Shown: piece by piece, positions 11,432 to 23,627 of the stretch | Layout: each line of letters starts with the position of its first letter | Numbering within the stretch: the first letter of the stretch is position 1 | NCBI RefSeq assembly: GCF_964275005.1 | Contig: NC_092705.1 | Span: 20,178,385-20,242,384 of the forward strand | Direction of reading: 5' to 3' | DNA length: 64,000 nt | Source: Diadema setosum | Lineage: Eukaryota > Echinodermata > Echinoidea > Diadematoida > Diadematidae | Made by a program: the position numbers and the translations under genes | The notes under the pieces: generated by a model | Database searches by the model: none | What the model was told of the DNA's origin: nothing | Seen by the model: the letters and a program-made list of their open reading frames with translations, nothing else

Positions 11432-12890
11432 ACCCATACTGGAACTGAGCTTTCAAAGTTTTTTTTTTTAGTGATTTATTTTGTTTTGTTTTGTTTTTTG
11501 TTTTTTATTTTTAACTGAAGACATTTATTGCGAATATATTTCCCTTCTTATTCTAGATTTATGTGAGTAGTGCTCTTTGCACGTCCGGCTCCTTTACAAT
11601 TTACACGTGTGCACTTTGAATCAATAATCCCCTTCTTTTGTGACCGTTAATGTACAATCCTACTGCTCTAACTATTCTGCAGTATCATACGTTGTTAATT
11701 CCGTCGAAATTGTCATCTAAATTGCAAGAGATACTATACGAACTTCTCAACTTGTTCTAGGAAATGCCTGACCTATAGACAAACAAACAAATATAGATAT
11801 CTTTATAATCATGACTTGAAACGAAAATTTGTTACAGGGGATTTAGGGTGATTATCTGCTGAAGGTGATGATCATCTTTGCACAATGATTATCATGAATA
11901 ACTACAATTCGTGGGTACTTGATGACAAGAATATATAAATACGTATGATATCCCCCACTGTCTTGTCCCTCAATCTAGGGATATCCTCACATGTCTTATA
12001 TAAATTCCCAATCCAGCATTAATCAATGAATCAGAAATAGTGTTATGAACCTTATAACACACATCATTCCCATGTAATATGCAAAGCAAAGTTCTGCCAG
12101 TCGTTATTACCAACATGTGTCTAAGAGAACAATAGTAAGGTTCAGGGATCTAATCACTCTCAACTGACAATATGTTGCCATTAATACTGTAAAAGAGCAG
12201 AGAGAGAGAGAGAGGGGGGGGGGGAACAAAGGAAACTGTATACCAGTATATACAAAAAGCTAAAGCTTGCAGGAATTGAAGGTATGAAAGGAAATGTAAG
12301 TTCTTAGAATCGATATGGAGATCGGAAATGATTAAGAACTGATCAAAAGGAATATTCAGATAAAAAAAAAAATACCTGTAAAGGCCTACGACTAATTTCT
12401 GTATTTATAGCATAGCCATTGTAATATAATCATTTGGCTCTGTATTATCACTTGATTACCATGTTCTCGAGAAAAGACAAAACAAAAAAGTAGGCAAACA
12501 GATGGGCCCTCGATAACAAACTGACTGCATAATAGATTGGCATTCCATGCTGCTATTTGGGCCTTACTCGTTATGAAGACGGCATTTTTAAGTCATTGTT
12601 CGAAACTCTAATAAAGCTGCACCTCATTTTCTTTTTGATCTGTGATTTTTTTTTATTGCGTTAATGTAAGCAGAAAACTCCAACTCCGCAAGTTTAGGAT
12701 TCGTTCATTGCATATTAAATCTTCTCATTGTAGATGCGAATATTACTCTCGAATGATTAATGTATATACGACAATGTCTGAGAGCTTTTAGTCGTACGTG
12801 GGCTGCAGTCGGTAGTACATTTGCCCACTACTTTCTGACAAAATGATATTACAAAAAGAGTCAAAATATAACATGTGGAACGTTGGGAGA
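10945..12890. other. upstream flank of sulfotransferase, no gene seen
   Basis: Holds the presumed 5' UTR/promoter side of the sulfotransferase, a C-run at 11168-11183, an (AG)n tract at 11397-11430 and assorted A/T runs. No coding exon or clear promoter motif could be supported. Confidence 0.4.
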
Positions 12891-12949
12891 AATTTGTACC
12901 ATACCCCATTTTACAACAATGCTCAATCTAATATCAATCCTAATTGTCA

Positions 12950-13150
12950 TACATTTTAACCCAAAATGTAATAATCAGAGACAATCCTACATGAATGCAA
13001 TATTCTCTAACCTTAGATGTAATATTGAACCTAGATGTAATAAATTTTAACCCTTAATGCAATAATAGCCCTCATATTAATACTAGCCGTAAATATAATC
13101 CATTTCAGGCCTTAATGTAATCTATAAGTAACTTTTAATGCTATAATAAA
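12950..13150 (+). repeat. degenerate short tandem repeat
   Basis: About eight diverged units of roughly 20 bases, with a core like CCTTAATGTAATA, succeed each other (for example near 13010, 13030, 13053 and 13115). It runs into a segment at 13160-13255 related to the TTCGTTATTCCGAA repeats at 25.8 kb. Confidence 0.6.
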
Positions 13151-13159
13151 AATGAAAGC

Positions 13160-13255
13160 AAAACGGGTCGTTAATCGGAATATGAAAGTAGATTCGTTTT
13201 TCCCAAAATGAAATGAGATTCGTTATTCCGAAAATTGAATAATTTGTGCCGAAGC
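13160..13255. repeat. diverged TTCGTTATTCCGAA-type repeat
   Basis: Contains GATTCGTTATTCCGAAAA near 13211 and an inverted, diverged relative (TTAATCGGAATATGAA) near 13171. It resembles the denser array at 25757-26033. Confidence 0.55.
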
Positions 13256-13726
13256 TTTGGAGGGGGGGGGGGGAGGGGGGGAATCATCGTTTCTGTCGAG
13301 TGGTTATGATATGAGGGTGCAAAGGGGGCTAATCTTCATAGCTTTGGCTGCCAATTCTATCCCCAAATCAGCTGACAGGCAGCAGCAGCAGCAACAACAA
13401 CAAAACAAAAAGCCACCAACACCCCCATCCCCCCCCCCCCAAAAAAAAAACCACACACACACACACACAAAAAAAAACCAACAAGGTCTTCACATTTCTT
13501 GCTGCCAAATCTCTCGACATACCGGCTGCCAATTCTCTTCTCGGCTGATTAAACAAATAAAGCAAAACAAAACAAAACAAAAAAAAAGATCACAGGAAAC
13601 AATATTCTGACTGATTTTCAAAGAACAAACAAACAAGCAAACAAACGAAAAGGAGCGAGAGAAGAACCTTTCGGAAGAATAATCTTTCTGTAACAATTAT
13701 GCTAATAAACACACACACACAATATA

Positions 13727-13729
<3 letters not shown>

Positions 13730-13777
<48 letters not shown>

Positions 13778-13834
13778 AAGTCGGCATAGATAATATATAT
13801 ACATGTGTATTATATATATATATATAATAAATAA

Positions 13835-13880
<46 letters not shown>

Positions 13881-13913
13881 CACATGTATATATATTATCT
13901 ATGCCGACTTTGT
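13730..13913. repeat. (AT)n tracts with a 48-base hairpin
   Basis: Arms at about 13775-13824 and 13866-13913 are inverse complements, including ACAAAGTCGGCATAGATAAT and ACATGTGTATTATATAT. They flank a TA-rich loop. Confidence 0.85.
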
Positions 13914-14439
13914 CTGAGAATATTGATTAACCATATTTGAATCCCGTACAATAATTAGGATGTGAGTGCGTGTGCTGTGTAGTTGGCTTTCTACGGTCAG
14001 TGATAGCTGCGCGACATTATTTTAAACCAGGGGGCTATGTGTGTTATACCGGCCTTGGCGCTCATTTCGGTCTTTAATAGGCTCTTTTGTTGGTGAGAGA
14101 CAGGTTGTAAAAGTACGAAGACCTAACGTGGCAGTTACGTAGGTCACAGAGTGCAGAGGAAGTTTAGATTTATGTGGGCAATTAGTCGATTTTTTTTTTT
14201 CATATTCACACCTTTTACAGGTATGCTTTCTCCAAACACAAAGCGACTAAAATGTAATACACGTCAGTAAAAGCACTGGCGTAGCCGGGGGGGGGGGGGG
14301 GGAAGATGGGGGCGGTCGCCCCCCCCCCCCCCCCCTCTAAGATTTGGACGGGGGATTTAGGAGGCAGAAAAAAATGCGTGTGTACTGTATATATGCATGT
14401 ACATGAAGCGGGTCTCCCTTTCAAGTAAGATCATCATTT

Positions 14440-16025
14440 TTTCAATATTTACCTCAAAGTGTGCACCAGATCGTTGAATTTCAATTCAAAAAATGCAAAA
14501 TCTCTTGTGCTTGGGAGGGGGTATCCCCCTTCCAAACTCTCCCCCTCTGTGCCCCTTTCCCTAGCCTTAGTACACTTTTTAGATTTACGAAAAATTCTGA
14601 ATAGAATAATTCTGAGTGCACAAGACTTAGTAATCACTTCTATTCCGAAAACTCAAAGTTCCCTCATGTCCAAGGGGAATATCCCCTTTTAATCAACCCT
14701 TTCCTCGCTCAGTCCCCCCGATCAGTTGTTGGGTTTTTTTTTTTTTATAATTTCTCAAATTTTCCATCAAATATGCGTATACGAGATATCTCAATTTCAA
14801 CTTTACAAAGGCAAAAGCTCCATCGTATACGAGGAAGGGTGGTGATAACATTCGCCCCCCCCCCCATGCATACAAGTAGACTGTGGCTACACTTTAAACA
14901 TAAACAGTTTTCCAAATATGCCACAATATGTGTGCACCAAAACGTTTAATTGCAATCAGAAAATACAGAATCTCCTTCCACAGACTTGCTACACTTCTGT
15001 GATTGACAAATTTCCAGATATTCCAATAAAAGTCTGCGCCAGATTGTTGAATTTCAGTTCTAAAACTGAAAAAAAAAAAGTTCCTTTGAATATGGGAGAA
15101 GTATCTTGCCACCCTTCCATTGCTTGGTTCCCTATATAGACTTTATACACTTTGGGGAATGACAATTTCCGACTTTTCCATAAAAAGTGTGCTCCAGATC
15201 GCTTTATTTCAATTTTAAAAACGCAAAAGCTCCGTCGAGCGGGAGGGGGAATCTCCCTCCCACACATTCCCCCTAAGCTCTACCTCACTAGATTTTGTAC
15301 ATACACACAGATGATGCACATTCGGAATAAGAGAAAAATTCCGTGATTTTAACACTTCCCTTATTATTATATTATAACTATTGCACCAAAAGGTTGCACC
15401 AGATCGCTGAATTTAAGGTCTGAAAATGCAAAATCACCTTCATGTGGGAGGAGAAATGGCCCTTATCTACACCCTCGTGTACATGCTCTTTCTGTTTTAT
15501 TGGTTAACAGACAGCGTTCATGATATTCAGTGTAAGAATTGATTAATACAAGAAGTTTATTTGATAGATACCATTTTATAGGCAAAGTGTTCAATAATAG
15601 TCTACATCAAAATGTACTGCTACCTTGAACAAGTGGGACTGTTTCAAGGCGATAAAACACGCAAAACATGCATCAAATTGACCATTTACGACATCAAAAT
15701 TCAAACAGTTCTCACCGTGAGAGGGGGACACCCCTTTCCACACCCCTCCCCCTCGCTCGCTCCGCTCGCTCGGGCTCGGTCGCGTTCATGATATTCAGTG
15801 TAAGAATTGATTAATACAAGAAGTTTATTTGAATGATTATAGGCAAGATGTTCAATAATAATCTACATCAAAATGTACTGCTACCTTGAACAAGTGGGAC
15901 TGTTTCAAGGCAATACAACACGCAAAAACATGCATCAAATTGCACCATTTACAACATCAAAATGCAAAAAGTTCTCACCGTGGGAGGGGGGACACCCCTT
16001 CTCACACTCCTCCCCCTCGCTCGCT
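14440..16025 (+). repeat. tandem array of diverged G/C-palindrome units
   Basis: At least seven units start with a TGCACCAGATCG-like box, continue with GAATTTCAATTC-like and AAAATGCAAAA boxes, and end in a G-run/C-run palindrome (GGGAGGGGG...CCCCCTCCC). Unit starts are near 14459, 14930, 15033, 15186, 15394, 15666 and 15929. The final portion is a clear tandem duplication: 15515-15783 is repeated at 15784-16025 with few differences, ending CCCCTCGCTCGCTCCG. No ORF of interest; function unknown. Confidence 0.75.
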
Positions 16026-16027
16026 CC

Positions 16028-16637
16028 GATCCGTCCAAATACAAGTTTGTCTGATAAGAAAGAGTAAGGCGTTACGAGTTCAACGGTTAAATTCTTATCA
16101 AAATCGGATGAAAAATGAGGAAGTTATGACATTTTGAAGTTTCACTAATTTTTCAGGAAACAGTTCTTGAACGGTCAACATGTTTCTATGCAAACGGTGG
16201 CAAATGGCAAAGTGAGCATGTCACAACCTCACAACTTGCCATATTATAGTACATACAACTTTGAAATTTTAAGTATTTTATTCAAACGCAATCATGCTCG
16301 AGGCTCAAATCCTGGTATATCCAACTGATCACTATTCTGAAGTTATTCAATCAGGAAAAACATCATGTTTCAGACTTCAATGACAGAAACATTGAATTTT
16401 TGTCATTTTGTTATTGTTCAGGATCAACGGAAAATTGTGAGCTTATGTCATGTTGGATCATTCATTTGCATATTCATATCCACTGTACAAGAACTGTTTT
16501 GCAGAAATTTGCAAAACTTCAAAATGTCATAACTTCCTTATTTTTCATCCGATTTCAGTCAAATTCTTACCGTTGAACTCAGTAGATTTTACTCTCTTTT
16601 TTATTAGACTAACTTATATTTGGACTGGATTTTCCCT
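16028..16637. mobile_element. palindromic MITE with about 115-bp TIRs
   Basis: Left arm (about 16030-16145) and right arm (about 16500-16637) are inverted copies. Shared segments include GTCCAAATA, GAGTTCAACGGT, AAATCGGATGAAAAAT and AGTTATGACATTTTGAAGTT. The right end is followed by TTAA at 16638-16641. The left terminus merges with the tandem array and is slightly uncertain. No coding capacity. Confidence 0.75.
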
Positions 16638-16759
16638 TTAACTGTTTAAATTAATTGGTTTAAAAACAAACACTTGGCAGCCATTCGAACTATCGCACTG
16701 CATGATACCTTCGAACATTCATGTAACGTAATGTAACGTGAGTAAGTGAGGGCACTGCA

Positions 16760-16920
16760 CTATACAAGTTCACTTTTTAGCAGCCCCTCAATTTTCATTT
16801 CCACCAAGTCCTTTATGAAACAAGATGTATTATATTATGTTACAAGATATGTAATCATTTGACGTTTGTATTACCTATGTATATTGATTGGAAATGAAAA
16901 TAAAAACATGAATGAATGAA
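16760..16920 (+). mobile_element. possible LINE 3' tail
   Basis: Ends in an AAATAAAAACATG segment and a short (GAAT)n tail, in the style of the other LINE 3' ends here. No RT remains; weak call. Confidence 0.3.
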
Positions 16921-18203
16921 AGATGTTTTCAAATTTTAGTGATTAAGTCATGAATCTTGAGTCTTGAGTGTATTCAAATATTATTGGAAATGACATGAAA
17001 TGCTGCTGTAAGGCTTTAAATGATGCCATGAATTAGATGTTAATTGGCAACTACTACAACCCCCCCCCCCTTTAATTTTCTAAAGGCGCCCCCTCTTTAT
17101 GAAACTCTTGGACCCGTCCCTGTAATATACATGATAAATGAGCAAGGGAAGAAAATGAAAATCCCGTTTTCTTTGCTCCTTCGTGCATGCTCATGAAAAT
17201 TGACGGAACGTAGGGGGGGGGGGGGGATAGTGCGTTAGTGACGGCGCTGTCTACGTTTAACGGCACGTGTACAAGTAGGTAGGGTCGCTAGCTATAAATG
17301 GTCATACCATGGACCTACAACCATGGTCATACATATCACATTCATGATATGCGCTGCGCTAAAATCAAGTTGCTGGCAACATCGACACCAAAATCAAAGT
17401 GAGAAACCCGTCAACCTGTGCGATATGCGCATGCTCCATTATTCACTCTCCAGATCGAGTGAAATGAGAATTTTCATTAGACAAGCGGCACAACAACAGC
17501 TCCTTTTCACAGAGCGAATAGAATTTCATGGTACGAGTCAGCTCGTGAAAGACCCCAGGGACCCGGCATTAGCTCTAAAAATGTGGAATTTCACTCGTAC
17601 GCGTTTCGCTCGAAATAGGAAGAAAAAGTTCTCTCGGTGGTGGGAGCGAAAAGGTATACATACCGTCCAAAAAGACTGAATTACAGTCTTTTTCGAGCTA
17701 ATCACATTCAGGTCGAGAAAAAGAGTGAAAATTTAGCTCGCTTTCATTTACATAGTATCCACAGAGAATCCATATATGAAATGAAATCACAATCTTATGT
17801 ACACTACGTACCAAATATTTTGAACTATATTGTATTCGGCCTATGTTGGAAATTCATGAGCAAATTTGATACGAAAGGAAGAACTATTATAAAGACTGTC
17901 GCTAGTGGGCGCCCCTCTCTACATAGCTTACAACAACTACTGACGATCACGTTGCTATGGTTTCGTCCGTGTTTCGTAACCTGCATACCGCTGAATTCCA
18001 AGCAAAACACTTAGGTGGCATAACACAAAGAGTTTCCTCCATATTGGAACCTTTAAAGCGAAGAATATTTTCCCAAGGAAGGCTCTAAGACCAGATAATA
18101 ATTATATCGATTACAACAATTCAAATTGTCATTTATACCTATACCAACAGAGCGGCAATTTGATATAGTTTCGAAAAGATCTTGCGTCTACACTCGAATA
18201 TTC
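16921..18203. other. non-coding stretch, no gene seen
   Basis: Unique AT-rich sequence with short homopolymer runs of C (17059) and G (17213). The ORFs on both strands look like chance, and there are no supported splice structures. Confidence 0.4.
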
Positions 18204-18765
18204 AAAGGACAAGTTCACCTTCATAGACATGTGAGTTGAGTGAATGCAGCAATATTAGTGGAACACATAAGTGAGAGTTTGAACAAAATCGGACAATCCG
18301 TTAAAAAGTTATGAATTTTGAAGTTTCTGCTCTGTCACGGCTGGATGAAAAGACTACTATAGCTTGTGATGTCACATGAGTACAACGATATAAAGAAATA
18401 ATAAAGAAAATTCAACATATTTCCATTTTTCTCGCATAACAAAAGAACACTCAACTTCTCTCTTTCAGAAGGCAGGGGGAATAATATTACCCTTAACATA
18501 CGTCAGTAGCAAGTCGAAGAAATGTGCACTTTATTCAAAAAGTAAAGTTTTGTGAAATTCTCTTTTTATTTTCCTTATATAGTTGTACGCATGTGACATC
18601 ATACACTGTAGTAGTCTTCTCTTCCAGCAGTGACTGCGCAGATACTTTAAATATTCGTAACTTTTGAACGGATTGTCCAATTTTCCTCAAACTTTCACTG
18701 ATGTGTTCTACTAATATTGCTGCATTCTCTCAATCCTTATGTATATGAAGGTGGACTTGTCCTTT
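18204..18765. mobile_element. palindromic MITE, AAAGGACAAGTTCACCTTCA termini
   Basis: Left terminus AAAGGACAAGTTCACC and right terminus GGTGGACTTGTCCTTT are inverse copies. The arms continue inward for more than 150 bases (AATATTAGT, GGACAATCCGTT, ATAAAGAAA). A second copy lies at about 29090-29962, itself interrupted by a LINE tail. No coding content. Confidence 0.8.
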
Positions 18766-20036
18766 AATAGATATCACCATGGACCTATACATATGGATAT
18801 ACATCGCTCCTTGATTATTATTCAAACATCTGTTTTTATCAAAAGCGTCACAATGACATTTTAAACATGCTTTCCTGCTTTGATCTCATCACGACCTCCG
18901 ACTGTCAGCCTGGAAAAAAAAAAAAAACCGGACTTTGGGAAATCTAAAAACTACATGAGTAGAGATGATAATAACTCTCTCAAATCAAGTAAAGTGCAAG
19001 TGCACTTGTAGTGTAAATTGGGAAATCATCGCTCATCCAATTTCATTTGCGAAATGCACGTATACTTTACGAGAGAAAGCAAATATTTTGGCAGGTTGAT
19101 TGTGATTTGTAATCTAATTCTTACCGTCCGTCACACATTATTCAAATTCACACATTGTTTCAAAGAAAACATGAACAGTAACGGTAGATAACATGTATGT
19201 CTTACCATTAAGCAACGAAAAATACGTATCCACAAGTGTGTACTTCCGTAATAAGTCATTTTGTGACACAAAATTTGACATATTTTGAGGTTTGCTTCTC
19301 TCCGTCATTGGTGATCATTATGATTCAAAGGCAGTTTAGTCTGAAAAGGCACCTCAGCCAAAGGCCGAAATGATGGAATCGGTTCTTTTGTCAGTGACGA
19401 TGCACGGTTACGCAATCGTCATTGTCCGTACATCTGAATATACTCATCAAGATCCACATAATTACGTGGCGGCGGTGATGACCAGATCTAAGTAAGACTT
19501 TCGTTATTAGTCCATGTGTGTTGTTGAGATCCATGATCTCACTCATGCACAAGAGAGGGCATGCAAGAGGCATATATCTCTGTGTAACTTTCCCTTGATC
19601 GTAATCTTTGTCAGTTTTGTTTAAACGAAAGCAAAATAACATCGATTCCTTTCGTGGTTAACATATTATTGGAGCATTTCTTTCTTTCCTCTTCATATTG
19701 ATTTGATCTATTGTCGATTGAAAGTAAGATTGAGTATATAGGATTTGGATATATCAAATTCTAAAGCCTAACGCGATTAATAACATTTCATGTATAAAGT
19801 ATTGTGATTTCACATATCCCATCACCAGTGCATACAATGATAAGTGAATCAAAAAAAAAAAAAGGAAACAATGGCAAAACATACAAATTTCACCAACATG
19901 TCTATATCATATCACTTTTTGTTCTCCTATTGAAATTAATAGATTAAAACACCATGCTGTGCATAGGCATGCAGATTTTCATTTTGTATGAATAAATGAA
20001 CAAGCCAATTAATGAATGAAGAAATGAAAATCTGTA
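18766..20036. other. non-coding stretch, no gene seen
   Basis: Unique sequence with no convincing exon, RNA gene or repeat. Confidence 0.4.
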
Positions 20037-20040
20037 TTAA

Positions 20041-20443
20041 AGGGGATGGCTAGTATAACTGATCAGTGGGAATCAATGGGAATGCTGGGGGATGATTGTT
20101 CCAATCATTTTGGGATTCATTTAAGAGTACAATATATATCTATTGTTGTGTGAAAATTGTTTGCTTCAGATTGGTCTCATATTCAAGTAATGTGCAGTTC
20201 AATGTTTCCAGGTAAGCATGACTGTACAGTGTCGGGCTGTTAATGATCGCCCAGACACTGTACAGTCATGCTAACCTGGAAACACTGAATTGCACATTAT
20301 TGAATATGAGACCATTCTGAAGCAAATAAATTTCACACAACAATAGATACATAATGTACTCTTAAATGAATCCCACAAGGATTGGAACAATCACACCCCA
20401 GCATTCCCACTGATTCTCACTGATCAGTTACTAGCCATCCCCT
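20041..20443. mobile_element. 403-bp near-perfect palindromic MITE, TTAA target
   Basis: Flanked by TTAA (20037-20040 and 20444-20447), with termini AGGGGATGGCTAGT and inverse. Both halves match almost base for base around a centre near 20235 (GACTGTACAGTGTC and inverse). A second copy is at 22493-22862. Confidence 0.9.
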
Positions 20444-20819
20444 TTAATTAGGTAGAGCGTAAACACGGCTGCCTATGCTAGAGTAATTATAAACAGCTAA
20501 CTAAAGCGAACCTCTAACTACCTTTCATCTACATTTATTTACTCTTATAATCTTATTTTAGCAAAGTCAGGTTGAACACAGAAAATAGATTTTTACTCAG
20601 TGTCGAGGACACTGGAAATTTCACTGAAATCAACCAAAAAATCAAATCTCATCATGGAATTCTAGGGCTATACAGTAGCATGCGTTTTATGTAGCCTATA
20701 TTCACCAACTTTAGTGCCTCACGCAGCCATGTAACATCAGCGTCTTACACATTCTATTGGCTATTAATCAATATCACTGGTTCTGATAAACTGACACTAT
20801 AGTTTTCTTGTTTACACTG

Positions 20820-23440
20820 TTCAATTCAATTCAATTCATGCATTTATTTAGAAACAAAAATCGTTTGAATATAAAGAATAAAATGCTTACGAAATAGTAA
20901 CAGGTAAGCCAGGAAATCCAGAGGCTTTTTAAAAAGAATTATACCCTTAAAATCAAATTATACATGTATCGCAACTTAGATATCAAAATACCAAAAATTA
21001 ATGATAAAAGCTATACCAACAATATAAATGGAGCACAGAGAGAATAAAACATACAGAAAGAGGCACGAAATTAAGATTGATAAAAGTCAGTGATAACATC
21101 AAAGGAACAGGGAGAGAATGAAACAAACTAAAACAGACACAAAAATAACAAATAAACAAAACAAAAGGAGATATCGAACGTGGCTACAAGTATGCGTCTT
21201 AACAGTACGAGAAAACATTACCGATTGAAGCACATGTGAAGCACATAATAATAAAAGAATAATATAATTCAAATTTGACAGTTGGATCATGATGATGAAA
21301 AGCAGAAAATATCAAAGCTTTTTCTTGAAAGGCAGCTTTTAAACGTTTTTAGGAATTATGGAGTTCCAAATATTGAATCCATGAAACTATACGGACTGTT
21401 TTTGGGTGCGAGCTGTTCTGAAACAAAATGGATAGATATTAGATTGTTTTCCGCGGGTTTTCCTTAGTGAATTTCATTACAACGTTTGAAGTAATTAGTA
21501 AAAACATGTGAAGTTTATTATGGATAAACGTAGCATAAAAATTCCTGTCTTATACAAAACCAAATCAGACCAAGCTAAGACGCCGAGGCGTCGAAATAGG
21601 TCCTGTGTATGCGCACGGTAACGTGAGTAAAGATTACAAAGACGAATAACCTGCTTCTGTAACACATTCTTTTATAGTCTTTTCAAAAGATAAGCAGATG
21701 TACGGCCCCATAGGATACGAGGTTGCAGTAGTTGTTATGAGGTAATATAGTGGTGTTATACAGCGGAAGTATTTTTGCATAACACCAGTATTCATGCTTA
21801 TCTTGAGGGAAATGTATTGTATATGATTAGTCCAGGATAATTTCTGATCAAAGTGATAATCAAACCAAGAAATTTAACGTTGTCAACCTGTCTAACTATT
21901 CATTAGCTTGAAACCAGTTTGAAACCTTTTCCAATTCAGTATTTGCTACAGACAAAAGTCTATCGAAGCTTGTATCTGCAAGAAAGATGGTGGTATCATC
22001 CACGTAAAGTATCCTTGTGAGTGACTTTGAGACTCTCGGAAGGTCATTGACAAAGATCAAAAAGAGCAGAAGTCCTGAAATACTTCCTTAGGGTATCCTA
22101 TTGAAATTGGTGTAAAGACAGATGAAGAATTTTTTTTTAACTTCGACATATTGTTTTCCATGTGAAAACCATTGGTAGGCATTCTTCTCACATCATGCCG
22201 TTTAAATTTGTAAAGAAGTATTCCATGGTCAACACAGTCGAAAGTATTACTGAGATCAACACGTAAACACCCAGTCCTAGCTTCTTTTCATCATAGAATG
22301 AATTGAGTGATTCAGTTGCATAGAGCAACGCCAATTCAGTTGAATGGTTAGCTCGAAAACGGAATTGCTTTTGTCGTTGCCACCTTGTCGATAGTCAGGT
22401 GGTCGCACAGCCTGTCATCGACAATGCGCTCAAGAATTTTCGACAAAGTTCAGTGAAGTTAGAAGAAGGGAAATACGTCGGTACTTACTTAAAGGGGATG
22501 GCTAGTACCTGATCAGTGGAATCAGTGGGAATGCTGGGGGATGATTGTTCCAATCCTTGTGGGATTCATTTAAGAGTACATTATATATCTATTGTTGTGT
22601 GAAATTTATTTGCTTCAGAATGGTCTCATATTCAAGTAATGTGCAGTAGTTGAATCGTTAACGATCGCCCCGTCACTGTACAGGCATGCTAACCTGGAAA
22701 CATTAAACGGCACATTACTTGAATATGAGACCATTCTGAAGCAAATAATTTTCACACAACAATAGATACATAATGTACTCTTAAATGAATCCCACAAGGA
22801 TTGGAACAATCATCCCCCAGCATTCCGACTGATTCCCACTGATCGGTTACACGCCATCCCCTTTAGAGCCTTGACATCACCATTTTTAAACGCAGGTATT
22901 ATTTCTTAACCGACTTTATATTGACCCTGGAAAAACAGACATAGACAGATTGCAAATTATGTGCGATAGGGCTCGAGATAAAAGATAATTATAACGTCTT
23001 CCATGACACTTTAGTTACTGCCATCAGTACCTGGGTGGACATCGATCGTTTCATTTTAAGGTGACTTTAACAATTTCATGTTCATCAGTTGGATACATAA
23101 TACTGTATTATGACATAAAATCTGAGCTTAAAAAAGATGTGAAGTGTTCTTCTAAGGCTTCAATATTTGCGGCGACATGACTGAAGTAGTCATTAAAACT
23201 GTTCGCACTCTCATTTTCACTAAACACATTTTAGTATGGTTTAAAACATGTTTAACTTTACTTCTCTTAACAATTACATATTGATCAAGATGGGGGCAGA
23301 GTCCTTTAATCTCGTGAATGGAACCCTCCGCCCACACACAGTCATATACCTGTGGAGTCACAAGCGTATCAGCAATTAGGCGAGTGTAGAGTGGCGGACG
23401 GTTGCGTTGAGGGAGACAGCGTGTGGCGTCGGGCGACAAG
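20820..23440 (-). mobile_element. CR1/Jockey-type LINE, decayed, split by a MITE
   Basis: Minus-strand translation runs 5' to 3' from about 23440 down to 20820. It contains an EHEIVKV-like and ARVIPAFKNGDVKAL region (about 23080-22870), FRANHSTELALLYATE (about 22370-22320), GVYVDLSNTFDCVDHGILLY (about 22270-22210), a PQGS-like box with FCSF (about 22100), and LYVDDTTIFLADTSFDRLL (about 22010-21950). A decayed C-terminal part follows. The 3' tail is a (GAATT)n run at 20820-20838. The RT domain is interrupted between its fingers blocks by the MITE at 22493-22862. Many stops show it is inactive. Confidence 0.8.
22493..22862. mobile_element. second copy of the 20041 palindromic MITE
   Basis: Same termini (AGGGGATGGC and inverse) with TTAA at 22489-22492 and a mutated TTAG on the right. 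It lies inside the LINE RT domain, so it inserted after the LINE. Slightly shorter than copy one (370 against 403 bp). Confidence 0.9.
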
Positions 23441-23627
23441 TGAAGCTGATGTATTCCAATAAGGTTCTACGCATGTCCACGACATCAGCTCACTACAACA
23501 GGCGTGCAGCATCTATATCCCCGTTAAGACGGTAGGAGAACATCGATACCATATGTTACGAGCAACGGATGCCATCAGCAACTGGATTTCTTATGAATAA
23601 CGGCTGTTCTGTTTTGCAATAGGCACG
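23441..23627 (+). promoter_or_regulatory. probable 5' leader of the MFS transporter gene
   Basis: An in-frame TAA at 23598 and a pyrimidine-rich tract ending in AATAG at 23618-23622 precede the ATG. The coding exon may therefore begin at a splice acceptor, with a non-coding first exon upstream. No TATA box could be assigned with confidence. Confidence 0.3.

Noticed and set aside
13257-13610. 117-residue plus-strand ORF
   Set aside because: Built from G-runs, CAG repeats, CA repeats and A-runs; no splice or domain support.
13590-13885. ORFs of repeated Tyr/Ile on both strands
   Set aside because: They are translations of (AT)n microsatellites; the same holds at 4611-4796 and 41600-41972.
17323-18014. 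Two overlapping plus-strand ORFs of 118 and 125 residues
   Set aside because: No domain, poor codon bias, and no splice sites or homologous style; likely chance.
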